From contig PQWQ01000012.1 of NCBI GenBank assembly GCA_002943765.1, positions 1,804,190 through 1,868,189 of the forward strand: a stretch of 64,000 nt of DNA, given 5' to 3'. The notes under the pieces are model-generated. The model was given only the letters and a program-made list of their open reading frames with translations. It ran no database searches and was not told the DNA's origin. Origin of the DNA: Psoroptes ovis (taxonomy: Eukaryota; Arthropoda; Arachnida; Sarcoptiformes; Psoroptidae). This document shows positions 21,424 through 32,100 of this stretch, in pieces; the first letter of the stretch is position 1; each line of letters opens with the position of its first letter. The position numbers were made by a program, and so were the translations under genes.

Positions 21424-21689
21424 TTTGAAATCTTTGATAATCGGGAATAAATGGCCAAATTTTAAAAAATAAAGAAAAATCAAAACAAAATCATAAAAAT
21501 TTCTGTCAAAAATACTATTTTGATCCGAGGAGCTTGCTGGTGTATGAATAGCCGTTTTTTATTTATTTTCTTGTAAACACACACATTGTTGTCGCTGCAA
21601 ATGTTTCTTGTTCCTGTTCACGTTGTGTTTATTGGTGTATTTGATTTTTTTGATTCTAAATTTGGTTTAAATAATCATCACCTTAAAAA
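21424..21689. promoter_or_regulatory. Shared promoter region of BORCS8 (-) and RPL11 (+)
   Basis: Only 266 bp separate the two start codons, so this stretch must hold both promoters and 5' UTRs. It includes a pyrimidine-rich stretch around 21600-21650, upstream of RPL11, in keeping with TOP-type leaders of ribosomal protein mRNAs; the exact start site cannot be read. No TATA box was convincing. Confidence 0.5.
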
Positions 21690-22499
21690 ATGGTAGCCGT
21701 GGTAAGTAAATTCATTGAATCTAAATGAATTTAATTGATTCAAATCCTTGGACAATTATGGCAAAGTTTTAATGTTTCAATCCTTAACATTTGACTTTGA
21801 ATTTTAATTTAAAATTTGTCCAAAATCATGAACAATATTTGCAACATATTAAATACATTTTCATTCATTTAAATTGTATTTAATATTACTAAATATGTGT
21901 GATAATCTCTAATTATTTTTTATAATTAATTTCATAATTAGGAAGCCGCAACAACGCCTAAAACAAAATTTACGAGTAAACGTAAAAATCCTATGCGTGA
22001 TTTACGTATACGAAAATTATGCTTAAATATTTGTGTCGGTGAAAGTGGTGATAGATTGACACGTGCATCAAAAGTGTTAGAACAATTAACTGGACAAAGT
22101 CCAGTATTCTCGAAAGCACGTTATACTGTTCGTTCGTTCGGTATTCGTCGTAATGAAAAAATTTCCGTACATTGTACTGTACGTGGACCAAAAGCTGAAG
22201 AAATTCTGGAAAAAGGATTGAAAGTAAAAGAATATGAATTACGTCGTGAAAATTTTTCTGATACTGGAAATTTTGGTTTCGGCATACAAGAACATATTGA
22301 CTTGGGCATCAAATATGATCCATCGATCGGTATTTATGGTCTCGATTTTTATGTTGTATTAGGCCGCCCTGGTTTCAGTATCAATCAACGTAAACATAAA
22401 GCTGGCCGTATCGGTGCATCACATCGTTTGACAAAAGAAGATGCAATGAAATGGTTTCAAGAAAAATATGATGGTATCATTTTGAATACAAAGAAATAA
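21690..22499 (+). CDS. RPL11: 60S ribosomal protein L11 (uL5)
   Basis: Two exons, 21690-21701 (just MVAV) and 21942-22499; the 240-bp intron is GTAAGT...TTAG, and the product has 189 residues. The sequence after the join, NPMRDLRIRKLCLNICVGES, and the later TGQSPVFSKARYTVRSFGIR, EHIDLGIKYDPSIGIYGLDF and RPGFSINQRKHKAGRIG are nearly identical to animal RPL11. It is a large-subunit protein of the central protuberance that contacts 5S rRNA; in animals the free protein also binds MDM2. The family length is about 178-190. AATAAA motifs follow from 22507. Confidence 0.97.
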
Positions 22500-22836
22500 A
22501 TGAAAAATAAATAAATAAAAATGTTTTTTCTTCTTTTTACTATCATAAATAAAATAAATGAAAAAATTGAACAATTTATTCAAAACTTATTGCAAAAATC
22601 TATTTATATTAACAAAAATTGCATAAATATTGAATGGGTGTTTTGATCGATTCGTGTTTCGTTTTTCTTTGATAGAAACACATCACATGATTTCAGCCAT
22701 ATTGATCGTTTCGGGATATATTTAAATCAATTTGCGATTCGATATCAAGAATTTGGGCGACCATTAATGGACCAACTTGCAATCAATTTTATTATTATTT
22801 ACATTTCATTGATTCGTAATCAACGAAAAAAAAAAT

Positions 22837-24586
22837 TCATTGAATTAAATTAACAATCACTCGACGGACTGCATTCGATTCATCTGAATCAATATTTTCA
22901 AATTTTAATCGTATTGAATTTCTGCGATTGAAGAGAGAAAAATTAGGTTAAAATTATGAATGGTAAGGTGTAAGCCATGTGAAAATCATGTTTATCGCTT
23001 ACTTGGTTAATGCAAAAAATTTTTTCGGTGAAATATTTGGTTTAAGTGTTTCAAATTCCCAACCAAGATGTGTATGACAATTACGGCAACTATTTTTTTT
23101 CAAATGAAGAAATTCAAAGATTAAATAATGATTTTATCATCCTAAAATAAATTTGTAAGAATATTACTTAATAATAATCCAACCATAATTCGGAAACCAT
23201 GAAAAATCTTCCGAATATGATGATACACGACGTATGTTTTCAACTTTAAAAAATGTATACAATTCATGAACGATACCATGTGTATTGACAAATGTACCAC
23301 TCGTACCCGATTTGGACATGATTAAAAATGAATTACGATCACATAATTTTTCACCACAAGTACCACATATAAATTTAAAATTATTATTCAATAATTCTAA
23401 TTCAAAACGTAGCCGTAAATTAACACAGTCCATTTTTAATAATTTTGTTTTGATACAATCGGGAAACGGTATTGTCATCATAACAAAATAACTGAAAGCA
23501 ATAGCATCACCAGGAAAATTGAAATTATCATTTTTAATACGATGTTCAAATATTCCAATTAATATTTGTTTCAATTGTTCCATTAATGTATGATTATCAT
23601 AATAATTTGATGTATTGAACGGTAATGATGATAATAGACGACAATTTTTCGATGCCAATCGATGTTCAGATTTGATAAGGGTACGATAAAAATCATGTAA
23701 ATCAATTTCTGGTAATATTTTCACTGATGGTTGATATTCACATTGATCATTACTATGATCTTCTAATATCGTAAACCTTTGTCGTCCTAATATTTTTATT
23801 GTTATCGATGAATTATTATCTTTGAATACATAGCTACGTATTTCAGCCGTAGTACCGAAACGATCTTCCAATCGTCCGATACGCAATCCAAAAGTACGTG
23901 TATCATCATTTTCAATTATTGTACGAATAAATCTTAGGGTAACTTGTGTTGAAAATGTCAATGGTATTTCTTGACCAGGTATCAAATACATTCCATTGAG
24001 ATATAATGTTTTCAATTGTATTATTGAACCTGGTTGATATAGATATTTTGTCGAATTAATCGTATCTAAACTACCTAAATATGAATGTTCAATTGGTAAT
24101 GATAAATCATAATTTGTTTCCGATTCTTCCGCATTCATATCATGATTATCATCATCATAATCTGTATCTGCAACTTCTTCGATGTCATCATCAACAACAA
24201 CATCATCGTCATTGTCATCATCATCATCATCTTCAACTTCATTCATATTATCATATTCAACTTCAGCAAATTCATCACGAATATTATCAATTTCCATATC
24301 GATTAAATTTAAACGATTATATCTGTACGCAAGAAAATGATTGAACATCATAATCATTGAATGACAACACAAAAAACAGCAATAAATATATATATAAATT
24401 TGCATACATTCGAGCTAAACGAGCACGAAAACCTTGATTAAAATTATTATGATTATTAGCATTAGCATTATTATTATTATTATTATTATTCGGAATCGGT
24501 AATAAACGAAGTAATTCATTATCGAATGCTTCTAAATCGGCATTCGGTTCTGGTTCATCACCATCATTTTGATCATTTGGATCCAT
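22837..24586 (-). CDS. CRBN: Cereblon, CRL4 substrate receptor
   Basis: Four exons: 24586-24408, 24322-23168, 23089-23003 and 22921-22837, all GT-AG and in phase, 501 residues. An acidic, Asn/Asp-rich N-terminus precedes a LON-N domain (LYLNGMYLIPGQEIPLTF onward, then FGLRIG, IKILGRQRF) and a helical DDB1-binding region. The C-terminal CULT domain has zinc ligands in CGTC and, across the exon 3/4 join, CRNC. The three pocket tryptophans are present in SWFPNYGW and HLGWEF, as is GTFVNTHGIVHE. Cereblon recruits substrates, including proteins with C-terminal cyclic imides, to the DDB1-CUL4 ubiquitin ligase. The residue equivalent to human V388 is Ile (WIIINC), as in mouse. It is tail-to-tail with RPL11; its AATAAA reads at 22793-22788. 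Human CRBN has 442 residues; the excess is Asp/Asn runs. Confidence 0.95.
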
Positions 24587-25719
24587 TTTGATTTGATTTG
24601 ATTAAATAGAAATGAACAGCAAACAAAAAATATTCAAAATCGTAAATTTTGAAATGAAATGAATCAATTTATTCAATTCTTTAGATTCTTGATTTTCTTT
24701 GAAGAAAAAAAATATTCAAATCTGATCGACAATATGATGTATGTGTGAATGATTGATTTTAAATTTTTCAAAAAAATCAAAATCTCTAATAATTAAACAG
24801 AGAAACTAATTATTATTAAATAATCAAACAGAATATGAAAAAAAAAGAGTAAACAAAATCAGTGAATTTTTGATGAATGAAAATATTTTTGTTTTTATTT
24901 TGAGTCGTATTTGATTTGAGAGAGAAAATGAACAGAAAAAAAATTGAATAATATTTACAGATGGCAGTGTAGCATAATTTGAATCATTAATATTTTTCAG
25001 TAGCTGATAGATTTGATAGATTTTTCTGATGAATCTAAAGTCCATGGACCTTAATTAGGCCATGGTTTTCTTCTTCTTTGATTTTTGTTTAATTATAGCA
25101 GCAAAGTGATAAATCATTTACGGAACAAATTGATTCAATAACAATTTTTCGATCTTGAACAGATAAGATTTTTTTGTTTTTCGCAGAAAATGAAATCATA
25201 TCAAATTTTGTTTGGATTTAAAAATCTTTACATTTTCAATGTCAAAATTTGTTTTAACTTTTCTCATCTTTCAAGCATTTGAATTTCGTAATGTTTTACA
25301 CGAGAATATTGCATAATAATTAAAATTTTGATTAATCAATTAATTGATTGATTAATTTCAAAAATTAATCAAGATTTTTTGAAAAAACAAAATTTTTGAA
25401 AAAAATTTAAACTATTTCAACCGTATTGAACAAATCAATGTTGAAATAGTTTAGAATTTTTTTTCACCGAAAAAAAAAAATGAAATAACGAAAACAAAAC
25501 AATTGCGGTGCACATTTTGACTTTTGGACATAAATCAAATTTGATTTGAATCATTAATGATTGATTGATGTATTTTGATGATATTTTGGTGTGAAAAACA
25601 ATTTGAAAATTTATTCAATTTTTTTGATTGAATTAAATTGAATTTTGTGATATAAAATTTTTTTAAATCGTTTTTTTCTTTCAAATTTCATCAAATAAAT
25701 CAGAAATATCCTTGGAAAA
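24587..25719. other. Intergenic region between divergent CRBN and ELOB, with a possible small exon
   Basis: AT-rich upstream region of both genes. On the minus strand, 25045-24959 reads as an ATG-initiated 29-codon open segment (MDFRFIRKIYQIYQLLKNIN...) ending exactly at a good donor, TCT|GTAAAT. It could be the first exon of a short transcript, but no convincing downstream exon was found before the CRBN start, so it is not called as a gene. Confidence 0.25.
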
Positions 25720-26204
25720 ATGGTTTGTTTTCACCCGATAAAATTCAAGTTGTAATCATTGATTGTTTCTTTTTTCAAAAATTGATTCGCTTTTTAGGAA
25801 GTATTTCTTATGGTAAGAAGACACGCTACAACAATATTTCTTGATTGTAAAGAAGTAACACCGATAATTGAGCTGAAAAAAATGATCGAAGGTATAACGA
25901 AAATAATGGCCAAAGATCAAATGTTGATTAAAGATGATCAACCAATGGATGATTATAAAACGGTTGCCGAATATAATCTAACACCGATGACGGCTAAAGC
26001 ACAAGCACCGGCAACTATTGGCCTTTGTTTTCGACGTAAGTTCATTGTGATTGATTGAATTTTTTCGAGTTTATTTTAACATTTACAAATTTACGAATAG
26101 AACCGGACGGTATGTTTGAACCATTAGAAGTGACACCATATTCACAGCCACCAGAATTGCCTGATGAATTGAAACCTGTTGATTCGCGTGAACAAAATGA
26201 TTAA
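25720..26204 (+). CDS. ELOB: Elongin-B
   Basis: Three exons: 25720-25722 (the ATG alone), 25798-26035 and 26101-26204, 114 residues. After the join the protein starts MEVFLMVRRHATTIFLDCKE, matching animal elongin-B, which starts MDVFLMIRRHKTTIF. A ubiquitin-like fold continues through LIKDDQPMDDYKTVAEY and QAPATIGLCFR to the C-terminal PPELPDELKPVDS, the segment that packs on elongin-C and cullin-box proteins. Elongin-B/C is the adaptor of CUL2/CUL5 ubiquitin ligases and part of the Elongin elongation factor. The ATG-only first exon uses donor ATG|GTTTGT and acceptor TTTTTAG|GAA. The human protein is 118 residues. Confidence 0.95.
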
Positions 26205-26910
26205 AAGAAAAAAAAATGTTGATTTTGAAAATTTTGAATGTTTAATTATGACTAATTGGATATAAAATTAAATAATTGAATAATTTATGTAATCATCAAT
26301 CTCGTTTGTTCTTTCTTGCTCTTTTTTTCTCTCATTTTCTCAAAATTACTAAATTATCATACATTTTCAATATTTTCTATTAAACATTTAATATCATCAT
26401 TATAATGTGTTTATTGTATTTATTACAATTCAATTAATTAATTCTACTAAAATTATGTAAACATCAACAACAATAAAACTACATTCTAACATCATGTATC
26501 AGCTTATCAGATCTGATTTATCATTCAAGAATAATGGTAATTTGATCCTTCAGAACATGTTACATAATAATCCATGGTAATATGGTCCAAATCTTCTCGA
26601 TGATAATTCAAAAATCGACGAAACCGTTGAGGAAGAGAAAGAACGTGGTGAAATGAGGAGGATGATTTTTTTTGTTTGTTTGTTTTGAAAATAAAAAATT
26701 TAAAGTCCCCAAAGCTCCGCCTTTTGTTCTGCTCCTTTCGATTTTCAAATGGCGGTTTTCAGCTTGGATTTTGACGGTTTGAAATTTGAAATTTTCAACG
26801 TTTTTTCCGATAAAAATTGACTGAAAATCTAATAAAGATCATTTTATTTTAACATTCTGCTCGGTGAATTACGAATCATCATCGAAATTTTATAAAATTT
26901 GATCCAAATC
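26205..26910. other. Intergenic spacer
   Basis: AT-rich 3' flank of ELOB followed by a slightly GC-richer 200 bp (about 26600-26800) upstream of the next gene, probably its promoter. No ORF or RNA gene seen. Confidence 0.45.
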
Positions 26911-27702
26911 ATGGAAAATCGTACCAATATCAACGATAATCGTTTGAAAATAACGACAAACAAATCGAAATCAAAGTCAAAAAACAAATCATCAAAACGT
27001 TCAAAATCAGCATCGGCTATCGATCAGAATTCAAAGCCGAAATCTAAATCGAAATCATCATCAACATCGTTAACAATTAGTTTATCTGTACCAAAATCTT
27101 CTACCAACGAAAATAATTGCAAAAATAACATTAAAATAAGTGATGAGAAAAAATCGAATTATAATATTCATTCAAGACGATCACTGTTCAAAGATATTCG
27201 TAATACAGCTATGAATAAATTGACATCGATGCGAAATGGTTTCAGTACAATTTCATCATTCGTAAGTATCAATAATAACAATTATTTGATTTGATCAAAT
27301 TGAAAATTATATTCCAAAAATATTCATTATTTTTTTCTTATCCCACAGTTGACCAAGTCAAATAAATCAAATGATAATGAACATTATGCAAGAATGCAAC
27401 AAATATCATCACCAATTAAACTATATTCACCATTCACAATTGAAACACCACCACCAATAGTTGATGAACAAAGACGAAAATACTTGCGGCAACAGCTATT
27501 TTCGAGTCCAACAAATCAATTAAAAAATGATTTAGAAAATTTAAATGAACAAATTTATCGTTTAAATTTATTTGCAGCTACTGTTAATGATAATAATAAT
27601 CATAATGATAATGATGATGAAAATGTATACATCAATCATCAACAATCAATAAATAATCAAAGACATTTAATGAATTTTTCATTGGAAGAAAATTTAATTT
27701 GA
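26911..27702 (+). CDS. Small basic protein, unrecognised (possible mitotic regulator-like)
   Basis: Two exons, 26911-27261 and 27349-27702, with a phase-0 GTAAGT...CACAG intron and 234 residues. The first ~75 residues are Lys/Ser-rich repeats (KSKSKSKNKSSKRSKSAS, KPKSKSKS), like a nuclear or chromatin-binding tail. A folded-looking segment RRSLFKDIRNTAMNKLTSMR follows. Exon 2 has SPIKLYSPFTIETPPP, DEQRRKYLRQQLFSSPTNQL and a predicted coiled coil LKNDLENLNEQIYRLN, then an Asn/Asp tail. Several S/T-P sites would suit CDK phosphorylation. The layout loosely recalls PIMREG-type mitotic proteins, but I do not claim homology. The shared codon style and clean intron argue that it is real. It is convergent with BCL7. 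Confidence 0.6.
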
Positions 27703-27903
27703 AAAAAAAAATTCCAAGACAATTATTATTATTATTCATATTATTATTACGATATTTGACAAATTTTTTAAAATTTCTAAATATATTTTGACAAAACAAA
27801 TTATTAAATAAAAATTTCATTGAAATTGATCAATGATTGATTGATATAAATAGGAATTCATGATGAGAATTGAATAAATGGCTCAGACATTCATTCATTC
27901 AAT

Positions 27904-28714
27904 TCATTTGCCATCATTATCAATTGTAGTTGCTGCTGCTGCAGCTGTTGTTGTTGTTGTCGATTGTGGACAATTGTCTGGAAATTGTGCATTATCATTA
28001 TGTGTATCGACTAACATGGCTGTTGTTGTTGATGATGATGATGTTGTTGTTGTTTGTACCATATTACCACCGCCGCCACCACCACCACCAGTATTACTAT
28101 CATTAAATAATACTGATGATGATTGATGTGTATTAATCGAAGAATTAATCGATAAATCATCTTGACTTTCTGAACAACTTAATTCTGATTGTAGAAAACT
28201 TTGTGAATCATCATTATGATTTAAATCGTTATTATTTACATTATTTGAATCATTATTTATTGTGATTAGCGATTTCGAATTATCATTAAATTTTGTGGTT
28301 GTTGATGCTGTTGTTGTGGTGGATGTGGTTGGCGGTGATAATGCTGCTGCTGTTGTTGATGATGATGATTGCGATGTTTTTGCGGCTGCAGCAGCAGCAG
28401 TTGTAGCAGATGCTAATGTGGCCGATACCGATGATGATGATGTGGAAGATGTTTTATTTTTAAAAGTCTATGAAATAATGATGAGAAATATGAGAAAAGA
28501 ATTTGGAATTATTAGGTTAAAATTACTAATTAAAAATACATACAGTCTCATCATAACTGGTCACTGGTACCCATTTATATATTTTCATCGTTGTATCACC
28601 GATCGTTACCCATTTTTTCTGCCATTTACGTACTTTATCGATTGCATGCATAACACGTTTGATATCATCTTTTGCTCGGCTACGTGTTTCCGCACGTACA
28701 GATCTGGACATCAT
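27904..28714 (-). CDS. BCL7: BCL7-family SWI/SNF (BAF) subunit
   Basis: Two exons, 28714-28544 and 28467-27904, phase 0, 244 residues. Exon 1 encodes the diagnostic N-terminus MMSRSVRAETRSRAKDDIKR, then VRKWQKKWVTIGDTTMKIYK and WVPVT, nearly the same as vertebrate BCL7A/B/C. Exon 2 is low complexity (Thr/Ser/Ala runs, a nine-Gly tract, Asn/Asp patches) with one conserved-looking acidic piece, SELSCSESQDDLSINS. BCL7 proteins are accessory subunits of BAF remodellers, whose N-terminus contacts the nucleosome acidic patch. The intron is GTATGT...TTCATAG. It shares a 393-bp divergent promoter with MED1. Confidence 0.92.
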
Positions 28715-29107
28715 TTTGTTGGCTGAATTTTTGTGTGATTTTTTAATGGATCAAAAAGCATAAAAAAAATCGGGAAAATTTCTTTAAAAAATTAACGAAT
28801 CAAAGCTAAAAATCAGATTAAATCCTCATGAAATAAAAAAAATGCAAAATGGCGAATTCATCGAGAAAAAAAATCAAAACAAAAAAAAATTCGAGTCGTC
28901 ATTTATGAATGGTATCACGTTGCAAAAAAGAGAGCAGCAAAAAATTGAGTCATTCGATAAACAAAAACATTCGATTCATTGTCCAATCATCGATGTCTTA
29001 AGCCAACGATGGTCACATTCACCCGAATGAATTCAACGATTAAATGATCAAATTCAACGAATCTTTGAAAATTAATCCTTTAAATCAGTGGAAAAAAAAC
29101 TTTCAAA
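28715..29107. promoter_or_regulatory. Shared divergent promoter of BCL7 (-) and MED1 (+)
   Basis: 393 bp lie between the two start codons. The region is purine/A-rich with poly(A) patches and no TATA box. The most GC-balanced part (about 28965-29030) may hold the core promoter. No specific factor site is claimed. Confidence 0.45.
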
Positions 29108-32100
29108 ATGAGTGTCACAGCAACTTCGATGCGAATACCGCAGCCACAGCAGCAGCAGCAACAGCAGCAATCAACAACAAATCCAATTCAACAAAGATCA
29201 TATCAACAAAACAATAATTCATTGAGAACAAATAATACATTTAATAACATTAAAAATACCAGTAATAATCCAGCAACCGTCAAATCATCAACTGGTCAAT
29301 CATTGTTGTTGCAATCTGCTTCGACAATAAATTCGACCATTGATGTTATTAAATCACAAAATCAGCAACAACAGCAGCAGCAACAACAATCATTATCATA
29401 TTTAATGCAAAAATTGCATGCAAAACGTAATGAACAAAAATCATGGCAAGAATTGATGCGTTCAATGAAAACATTTTTGATGGATAAACGAACATCAATA
29501 ATAACTAGTGATGAACGGCAACAAATACAAAAATCATTGGATACAATGCAAAAAAATATTGAAATAAAATCAATAACAACAATGTTGGAACGTTTAGAAA
29601 CAATTTGTCGTCAATTGAATCTTGAATTCAAAGTAATAATGCATTTATCACAATGTTTTATTTATTCAAACATATATTATGTTGAAATTAAATTCAATCA
29701 AGAACGTGAAATAATTGAAGATTGTCAAATAAATGTTAATGGTAAACCGCCTATTCTGTGTACAGAATTGATTGATGTCCTAAATCGTCATGATTTCAAT
29801 GAATTCACTAAACATTTGAAAGGTTTATCAGCAATTTATAAAATAAATTCTGATAGTAAAATAACTGAAAAAACATATCAAGCGTTAGATTCATTGGAAA
29901 AAGATCTGAAACAATTAGCTGATATACAATTGAATCAAATTAATGACATTAATAATTTGATACATCGTTCACCGATTGGTGTACTAGAATCACGTAAAGG
30001 TGGTTACCCGATGAAATTGACATTTTTTGTACCACCATATGATTTGATTGATTTGAGCAACAAATCATCATTATCATTGAATATTGATTCAATTATTGAA
30101 CGTAAATTAGGATATTCAGCTCAAATATTACTGGAAGATTCAAATGAATTGAGACGTCTACAATCGAAATCATTGATTATATTAAAACAGCGTAATGATG
30201 GAAAAAATTTGCCACATTTTTTCGAACATAATGAACAAAACAGTGAATTATTACCAGTTTGTTATATTTTACGTTTGACTCGTACATTACCGATCTGTTT
30301 AGATTTAATTCATAAAATACAAAAATTAATTGGTATGAATCTATTAAATTATTGTGCTAATAATAATGATAATCAAAAAGTCACACCATCTCCAATGATT
30401 ACATTATTGACTAATGTACAATTAAATCAATCGATTAATAAATCATCATCATTTCTGACAAAATTACCTGATCAACAACATTGTTATTATATCAATAATA
30501 ATGATCAACAGCAACAACTTTCGAATAATAGCAGCAGCTATGGTGTACTATTGGAACGTATACCATTCACACATCCCAGTCATGTATCACCAATATTAGT
30601 CTATCTGCGGCAACAAGTATTATTCAATGTTATACTTGGATCAATTATACGTAAATTAAATCCATCCACGAATAGAAAAAATTTCAAGGGTAATTTTGAA
30701 AATTTTCATTCAAATAATTTGGAATAATTTCTTTCAATTTTTTGACATATAGAATCGAATGATAAAAATTATATATTCGAAGTATCATATTTTGGTTTAA
30801 CAAATATTTATGTACAATTTGAAAATCCATTAGAACAATCGCTGGTCACAATGGAAATCGATATAAAAAATATAACGCAATTAAGATGTAAATTATATAC
30901 GAATAATTCATCATCGACCACGCTGAATAATTCATCACTAATGAATGGTGCTTGTTCTAATAATAACAATATGATGACATTAAATTCAATATGTAGCGAT
31001 GATTACATTAGTAAAGTGATGCAAAAGTATGTTTTTCAAATTATTTATTTTTCACTTTGTTGTTAAACGATTTTCAAATGAATAGATCATTATCAATACC
31101 AATTACAATGCGATCGATAATTAATCGTTGTCGAGAAGCACAAGCTAAAATGAACGAACAAACAAAACAAAGTAATGATGAAAAACCAGCAAAATTATTA
31201 TTGAACATACCGACAACCATAAATTCTTCATCTGTAACTCAGAATAATCAATCTACTACAGCAACAACTCCAACTTCGATATCTTCAACATCAAGTATTC
31301 TTTATCAAGCAATGCAGCAATCTAATAATTCAGATAATCGCAATAATAACAATAAACGATCAATAACAAATATTAAGAGTGAATTTTATGGAAATAATAG
31401 CTGTAATAATAACAATAATAATAATAATAATGAATCATCAGTATCCAAAATTCAATATTTATTATATCAGCAACAGCAGCATCAACAGCAACAAAATAGA
31501 TGCTTAAGTCCATTAACTAAATCATCATCAGCGACTAAGAAATCTAGCAGTCATCAAAATACGATGTTGATGAGCATGTTGAGTGATGTGCCTGCATTAG
31601 GAATTTCGACATCCACATCACCATCCACTACTTCTATCTCTACCACCAAATCATCATCAACACCAACGACACCGATAATGCAGTCATTGATATCATCGAA
31701 TAATAATAATTCTAACAATAATAACAATAATCAGAAAAAACGTAAACGTCCATCGACAAGCGAATCAGATTCTTTCGACAGTAATAATAAACAAAGACGA
31801 ACAGCTTCATCGATGGATATTTATCAGCATCAACAACATTTGCATTCAACAATCAAACAAGAGCCCATGGATTCAAATGAATATTTATCATCTTCAACCA
31901 CAACAACCACATCGAATTTGGATTCCAATAATGGTGATCAGAAATTCAATTCAATAAAATCAGGTAAGAATAAAAAAATAATGGAAATTCCCCAATTTTT
32001 CTCACACAAATCTTATTTCATAGGCGATGAAGAACAATTAAAAATAATCAAACAATTAGAAGCAATATCATCTGGACAGAAAGATTCAGATAATGTACCG

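Noticed and set aside
24824..25045. Minus-strand ORF upstream of CRBN as a full gene
   Set aside because: Only the first 29 codons before a donor site look plausible and no downstream exon could be joined; noted in the intergenic entry instead.
27878..28726. Plus-strand ORFs rich in Val/Asp/Ala
   Set aside because: They are antisense to the poly-Thr/Ser/Ala exon of BCL7, whose minus-strand reading is supported by the conserved exon 1 and a phase-0 intron.
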